Below, piece after piece: positions 4,951 to 7,924 of a stretch of 7,924 bases of DNA (position 1 is the first letter of the stretch; every line of letters starts with the position of its first letter). The notes under the pieces were generated by a model that saw only the letters and a program-made list of their open reading frames with translations, was not told where the DNA came from and searched no databases. A program made the position numbers and the translations under genes. Origin of the DNA: Pseudobdellovibrionaceae bacterium (lineage in GTDB: Bacteria; Bdellovibrionota; Bdellovibrionia; Bdellovibrionales; JAMPXM01); the NCBI GenBank assembly GCA_913776405.1, contig CAJYOV010000387.1:1-7924 (forward strand). The letters run 5' to 3'.

Positions 4951-5935
4951 GACGTCGTGGCCGAAACTTCTTGAATACAAACGAAACGGAATTTCGGAAG
5001 TCGTCGTTCATGGCGCAATTTCCTGGTTCACCGGGCAAAACGAAATTCACGAGGCGGGTGGCAGCAACGTTCTCTACGGTCGATCGCTAACGAAGCCGTT
5101 TCAGATAAAAGGTGTCGCGGGCGTTCTTGATCGCGAACTCTCGATCGAGGCAAAAGCTCTTTCGGTTGCAAGTCACGGTTCTGAGCCGATGCACCTGTCA
5201 ACGCTTAGAACGTACCTCAATCCGCAGAAAGAGGCTCAGCTCTTAACGCCGCCCTCGATGCCGCTCGGCGCGGGTATCAAAGCGGATAAGCCGAGCGCAC
5301 TCTATCACCCTTGCTCGGGTAAGCACGCCGCCATTCTGCGAGCGTGTGAGTTGAACGGGTGGCCAACTACTGATTACACATCGCCGAGCCATCCTTATCA
5401 TGCGGTTTACCTCGCAGAGCTTCGCAAAGTTTTAGGCCCTGCATGGCAACCAGATGCGATGGCGAAAGATGGGTGTGGCCTTCCGACTTACTCGATGACG
5501 GTTACAGAGCTTGCGCATCTCTACAGTTCGTTGGCGGTCACGCGAAACGACGACTGGATCTGGAACGCGATGACCGAGCGACCTGAGATCGTTGGCGGAA
5601 CGGGGCGCTTAGATACGAACATCATGAACGCGTGCGGTGGCCGCGTGCTCGCGAAAGAAGGCGCCGACGGTCTTCTCGGTCTCTCGATTTTGCATCCTGA
5701 CTTCAAGTCGGGTCTCGGAATTGCGATCAAGATCGCTCACGGTTGGGACCCGAAAGCCATGGGCTTTATCGCAAGCTCGATCTTGCGAACCCTCGGCTTC
5801 GACTTTGGTAATCCGCCGCCGCTCGATCGTCAGCGCGCTGTCGTCTCGAACGCGACCGTGCCTCTAAAATACCGCCCGCAGTTCGAGGCGGTTGTTGCCG
5901 TCGATGCGGCATTAGTTCTCGACGATCAATTTTAA
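4943..5935 (+). CDS. L-asparaginase of the Rhizobium type (Asparaginase_II family)
   Basis: This 330-residue protein is likely to hydrolyse L-asparagine to aspartate and ammonia in the cytoplasm; there is no signal peptide. Family blocks in order: RSLTKPFQ (47-54), ASHGSEPMH (76-84), HPCSGKHAAIL (122-132), SPSHPYHAVY (147-156), KDGCGLPTYSM (175-185), KEGADGLLG (238-246), and LGIAIKIAHG (258-267). S48, K51 and S80 occupy the same numbers as the catalytic Ser/Lys residues I recall from Rhizobium etli ReAV. C124, K127 and C178 match its zinc-binding trio, with the same 54-residue gap between the cysteines. K263 is a candidate for the second dyad Lys. The usual ESVHRG-like N-terminal block is altered (SEVVVHGAISW, 18-28). 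The gene starts inside the end of the monooxygenase gene, so it is likely in the same operon. No hairpin terminator follows. Confidence 0.88.
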   Translation: MFETSWPKLLEYKRNGISEVVVHGAISWFTGQNEIHEAGGSNVLYGRSLTKPFQIKGVAGVLDRELSIEAKALSVASHGSEPMHLSTLRTYLNPQKEAQLLTPPSMPLGAGIKADKPSALYHPCSGKHAAILRACELNGWPTTDYTSPSHPYHAVYLAELRKVLGPAWQPDAMAKDGCGLPTYSMTVTELAHLYSSLAVTRNDDWIWNAMTERPEIVGGTGRLDTNIMNACGGRVLAKEGADGLLGLSILHPDFKSGLGIAIKIAHGWDPKAMGFIASSILRTLGFDFGNPPPLDRQRAVVSNATVPLKYRPQFEAVVAVDAALVLDDQF

Positions 5936-5952
5936 TTCACAGGTTGAGTCTG

Positions 5953-5966
5953 GGAACTGAAGTTCC
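5953..5966. promoter_or_regulatory. Dyad abutting a -35 element, possible operator
   Basis: GGAACT and AGTTCC form a perfect 6-bp inverted repeat with a 2-bp centre (GA), directly against the candidate -35 hexamer at 5967. The 2-nt centre is too tight for an RNA hairpin, so a DNA-binding site for the outer-membrane protein gene is the better reading. Confidence 0.4.
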
Positions 5967-5995
5967 TTGACGTGTTCGCAAGCTGCGCATGCAAT
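5967..5995 (+). promoter_or_regulatory. Candidate sigma-70-like promoter of the beta-barrel gene
   Basis: TTGACG (5967-5972; five of six) and TGCAAT (5990-5995; four of six) are separated by 17 bp. Transcription would begin near 6002, giving a leader of about 45 nt with the ribosome site at 6031-6037. Confidence 0.5.
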
Positions 5996-6046
5996 CTCCT
6001 CAACAGGGCCCGTTCATCGGACGGCTTATTAAAGGAGTGACATCGC

Positions 6047-6943
6047 ATGCGTAAGCTTCCATTCATCGCACTAGCTGCAGCCCTCGTGGTTGGCGCCGGT
6101 GCTCAAGCACAGACTTCAGAATACTTCCACGTTCCAGCGGCTGGAGTGAACGATCTCACTGTTCACGGCGGTTACGGCCTCGGCACAGTTCGCGGAACTG
6201 GAGCAGGCGCAGAAGACCTTGATTACAACGGTCTTCGCAATCTTGGCGTAACTTGGGCGTACTCGTACTCAGACATGTGGAGCTTCGGTGCGGACGTCGC
6301 TTACACGAGCATCGATGCACCTAACGGCGCAGGCGCTGACGCAAAGAGCTCTGGCATCGAACCGATTCGCCTCTTCGCAGCCGGCAAAAACATGCTAGGT
6401 GGCGGCACGCTGAGCTACGGTGTCCGCGCTCAGTTCGCAGTGGAAAAGGCGAAACTCGAAGCCAACGGCGATACGAATCGTACGTTCGGCGATATCCTGT
6501 CGAACTATGGCGAAGGTGGCTTTGAGCTCGCACCGTGGGTTGGCTGGTCGATGCAAGCAGGCCCAGGTGTCTTCGGCGCACGCTTCTCCTACGAAGTGTT
6601 GAATACGGACACAAAAGTAGATAACGCCGGGGCGCCCGAAGCAACTTTGAGCGGCGGTTCAGAAGGCCAAGCAGCTGTCTTCTACGAATACATGCTTGCA
6701 GACATGCCACTCGGTGCAGCTCTCACGTACGACTTTTACTCGGCGATCGACTCAGAAACAAACGGGGTAGAAAGTGAATTCGCAGCGTCGCGCAGCTTGA
6801 TCGGCGTAAGCCTCTACACGCGTCTCGGTGCAGAAAACTTCAGCTTCATCCCGCAACTGATCTGGCGTGAAAAAGCAAGCGGCAGCGATGTCGATAAACT
6901 CAGCGATGTTCGTTTGAACGTTGCGGGTCGTTTCTCGTTCTAA
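6047..6943 (+). CDS. Outer-membrane beta-barrel protein
   Basis: This 298-residue protein has a signal peptide (MRKLPF, Ala-rich core, cleavage after AQA at residue 21). The mature chain alternates short polar loops and amphipathic strands, for example DLTVHGGYGLGTV, LGVTWAYSY, WSFGADVAYTSI, GTLSYGVRAQFAV, PGVFGARFSYEVL, SLIGVSLYTRLG, FSFIPQLIWRE and LNVAGRFSF. It ends in Phe, the signal recognised by the BAM complex. Loops are rich in Asn, Gly and Asp. The number of strands (about 10-12) and the ligand are not decidable by eye; porin-like or structural roles are possible, and no plug or enzyme motif is seen. AAAGGAG (6031-6037) lies 9 nt before the ATG. The gene is probably monocistronic: its own promoter lies upstream and a strong bidirectional terminator follows. 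Codon use is tidy, as in well-expressed genes. Confidence 0.85.
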   Translation: MRKLPFIALAAALVVGAGAQAQTSEYFHVPAAGVNDLTVHGGYGLGTVRGTGAGAEDLDYNGLRNLGVTWAYSYSDMWSFGADVAYTSIDAPNGAGADAKSSGIEPIRLFAAGKNMLGGGTLSYGVRAQFAVEKAKLEANGDTNRTFGDILSNYGEGGFELAPWVGWSMQAGPGVFGARFSYEVLNTDTKVDNAGAPEATLSGGSEGQAAVFYEYMLADMPLGAALTYDFYSAIDSETNGVESEFAASRSLIGVSLYTRLGAENFSFIPQLIWREKASGSDVDKLSDVRLNVAGRFSF

Positions 6944-6964
6944 AAACTCGAGATCGCAAAACTT

Positions 6965-6998
6965 AAAAAGGCAGAGTCCGGTGGGCTCTGCCTTTTTT
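6965..6998. terminator. Bidirectional rho-independent terminator
   Basis: GGCAGAGTCC (6970-6979) pairs with GGGCTCTGCC (6983-6992), a 10-bp stem with one G-U pair and a 3-nt loop. T6 follows (6993-6998), and A5 precedes (6965-6969), giving a T-run on the minus strand too. It serves the beta-barrel gene and the convergent UdgX-type gene, whose stop codon (6999-6997) lies within the T-tract. Confidence 0.92.
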
Positions 6999-7924
6999 AT
7001 TGAGAGTTGGTGAGGTCGCGTGCAAGAGCGAGCGCTTTAACCATGTTTTCTTCCATCGCATTGGCTTCGTCTTTGTCCATCGCGCGCAAGATTGCGGAGG
7101 GGTGATAACTGACCAACACGTTTGGCGCCCATGGCAAATCGGTGATGAGCTTTTCTTTGTAGTCGGAAATTTTGCAGACCTTGCCGAAAATCGCCTGCGC
7201 GGCGGTTGCGCCGAGACACACGATCACGTCAGGTCGCACGGCTTCGATCTCTTTTTCTAGCCATGGTTTGCAGGCATGCATTTCTGAACCGGAGGCGCGT
7301 TGATGTAAACGCGTTTTGCCTGTCGGCGATTGAGGGTTCGGAATGTCTGTCGGCTTCCATTTGAAATGTTTCACAGCGTTCGTGACATAGATGTCAGAGC
7401 GATCGAGACCCGTTGCGAGTAAAGCGCGGTCTAACACCTTGCCAGCAGGGCCGCGGAACGGTTTGCCCTCAAGATCCTCGGTGTCGCCGGGCTGTTCACC
7501 GATGATCATGATCCGAGCGTTTCGTGCGCCTTCTCCGAAAACCATGTGCGTTCCGATTTTATAAAGCGGGCACGCCGTGCACGCCTTCGCTGCCGTTTCG
7601 AGCATGGCTAAATCCGTCGACTCGGGCGGAATCGCCCGCACGTTCTGGTTTTTTGCCATCTTCTTCAGGCGTTCCGGCACTTCTTGAATGAGGTCGCGGA
7701 TGATGTCGGCTTCTGGAAGCGCGTTCCAGTAACGAACCGGCATCTCTTTTTTCATCATCGGAATGTTCAAGCGCGCCGGGTTGAAACTCGACTTGTAATA
7801 GCTCTTCCAAAGATCGTCGACCGATTCGCCTCGCGCAGGCGCTACGGGCACACCCTCTGTGTAGGTCTGTTTCTCAAGATCCCAATGAGCGCATTCGAAG
7901 GGCGTTAAAATTGAAAACGGCCGG
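6997..7924 (-). CDS. udgX: DUF4130-UdgX fusion, uracil-DNA binding/repair protein, 5' partial
   Basis: The frame holds 308 residues and is open to the right edge. UdgX is a family-4-like uracil-DNA glycosylase relative that stays covalently bound to the abasic site through a histidine. Upstream of the GTG at 7851-7849 the frame continues as RPFSILTPFECAHWDLEK, then DLWKSYYKSSFNPARLN and MPVRYWNALPEA, the C-terminal part of a DUF4130 domain known to be fused to UdgX. Thus the true start lies beyond 7924. Numbered from that GTG, the UdgX part shows the iron-sulfur cysteines C91, C94, C194 and C212, GEQPGDTED (118-126), PFRGPAG (131-137), YVTNAVKHF (155-163), GKTRLHQ (178-184) and HPSAILR (250-256). 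H183 corresponds to the covalent His of the mycobacterial KRRIH loop. The loop between KHFKW and KTRLH (166-178) is longer than the one I recall from mycobacteria. The gene ends in the terminator shared with the beta-barrel gene. Confidence 0.88.
   Translation of the reverse strand, partial: RPFSILTPFECAHWDLEKQTYTEGVPVAPARGESVDDLWKSYYKSSFNPARLNIPMMKKEMPVRYWNALPEADIIRDLIQEVPERLKKMAKNQNVRAIPPESTDLAMLETAAKACTACPLYKIGTHMVFGEGARNARIMIIGEQPGDTEDLEGKPFRGPAGKVLDRALLATGLDRSDIYVTNAVKHFKWKPTDIPNPQSPTGKTRLHQRASGSEMHACKPWLEKEIEAVRPDVIVCLGATAAQAIFGKVCKISDYKEKLITDLPWAPNVLVSYHPSAILRAMDKDEANAMEENMVKALALARDLTNSQ

Noticed and set aside
6321..6710. Long open frame antisense to the beta-barrel gene
   Set aside because: Its product is Arg/Leu/Ser-rich with no recognisable domain, and it lies wholly within a clearly coding gene with an excellent ribosome site.
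7849..7851. GTG as the start of the UdgX-type gene
   Set aside because: The same frame continues upstream with recognisable DUF4130 residues up to the window edge, so the GTG is an internal Val codon.
1..7924. CRISPR array, tRNA, rRNA, insertion sequence, prophage or attachment site
   Set aside because: No regularly spaced repeats, cloverleaf, transposase or integrase motif, or flanking direct repeats were seen on either strand.

Overview
The window looks like chromosomal DNA of a Gram-negative bacterium with about 50-55% GC. Three features say this: several Sec signal peptides, an outer-membrane beta-barrel ending in Phe, and a TatA subunit. The mix of small lineage-specific exported proteins with otherwise recognisable genes is reminiscent of Bdellovibrionota or a related deltaproteobacterial-type group. 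That placement is an impression from protein style, not a proven assignment. I see no insertion sequence, CRISPR array, tRNA, rRNA or phage gene, and codon use looks even throughout.

Layout, left to right. (1) An exported protein with a possible polysaccharide-deacetylase domain runs leftward off the left edge (start at 541, minus strand). (2) A 195-bp divergent spacer with a 14-bp perfect palindrome leads into tatA (737-1018) and a secreted protein carrying a PD-(D/E)XK nuclease signature (1139-1720), closed by a strong hairpin terminator. (3) A 242-bp spacer rich in GTCTCA/TGAGAC hexamers precedes an unrecognised membrane-anchored protein (1963-2520). It converges on, and overlaps by 4 bp, an unrecognised periplasmic helical protein (2517-2981, minus). 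(4) A Fre/LuxG/ferredoxin-NADP reductase-like flavoprotein (3025-3771, minus) is divergent, across only 42 bp, from a luciferase-like monooxygenase (3814-4950). The monooxygenase overlaps an asparaginase of the Rhizobium-type (Asparaginase_II) family by 8 bp (4943-5935). (5) An outer-membrane beta-barrel gene with a readable sigma-70-like promoter (6047-6943) converges, through a bidirectional terminator, on a DUF4130-UdgX fusion protein. That last gene has its 5' end beyond the right edge (6997 to beyond 7924, minus).

How the genes may work together: the reductase and the luciferase-like monooxygenase could form a two-component flavin system, with the translationally coupled asparaginase acting on a related nitrogen compound. 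This is inference from arrangement. The exported nuclease-like protein, the exported deacetylase-like protein and the beta-barrel are all envelope or extracellular functions. The DUF4130-UdgX protein belongs to DNA repair and is a known fusion type. Its true start lies outside the window, although an internal GTG at 7849-7851 could be mistaken for it.
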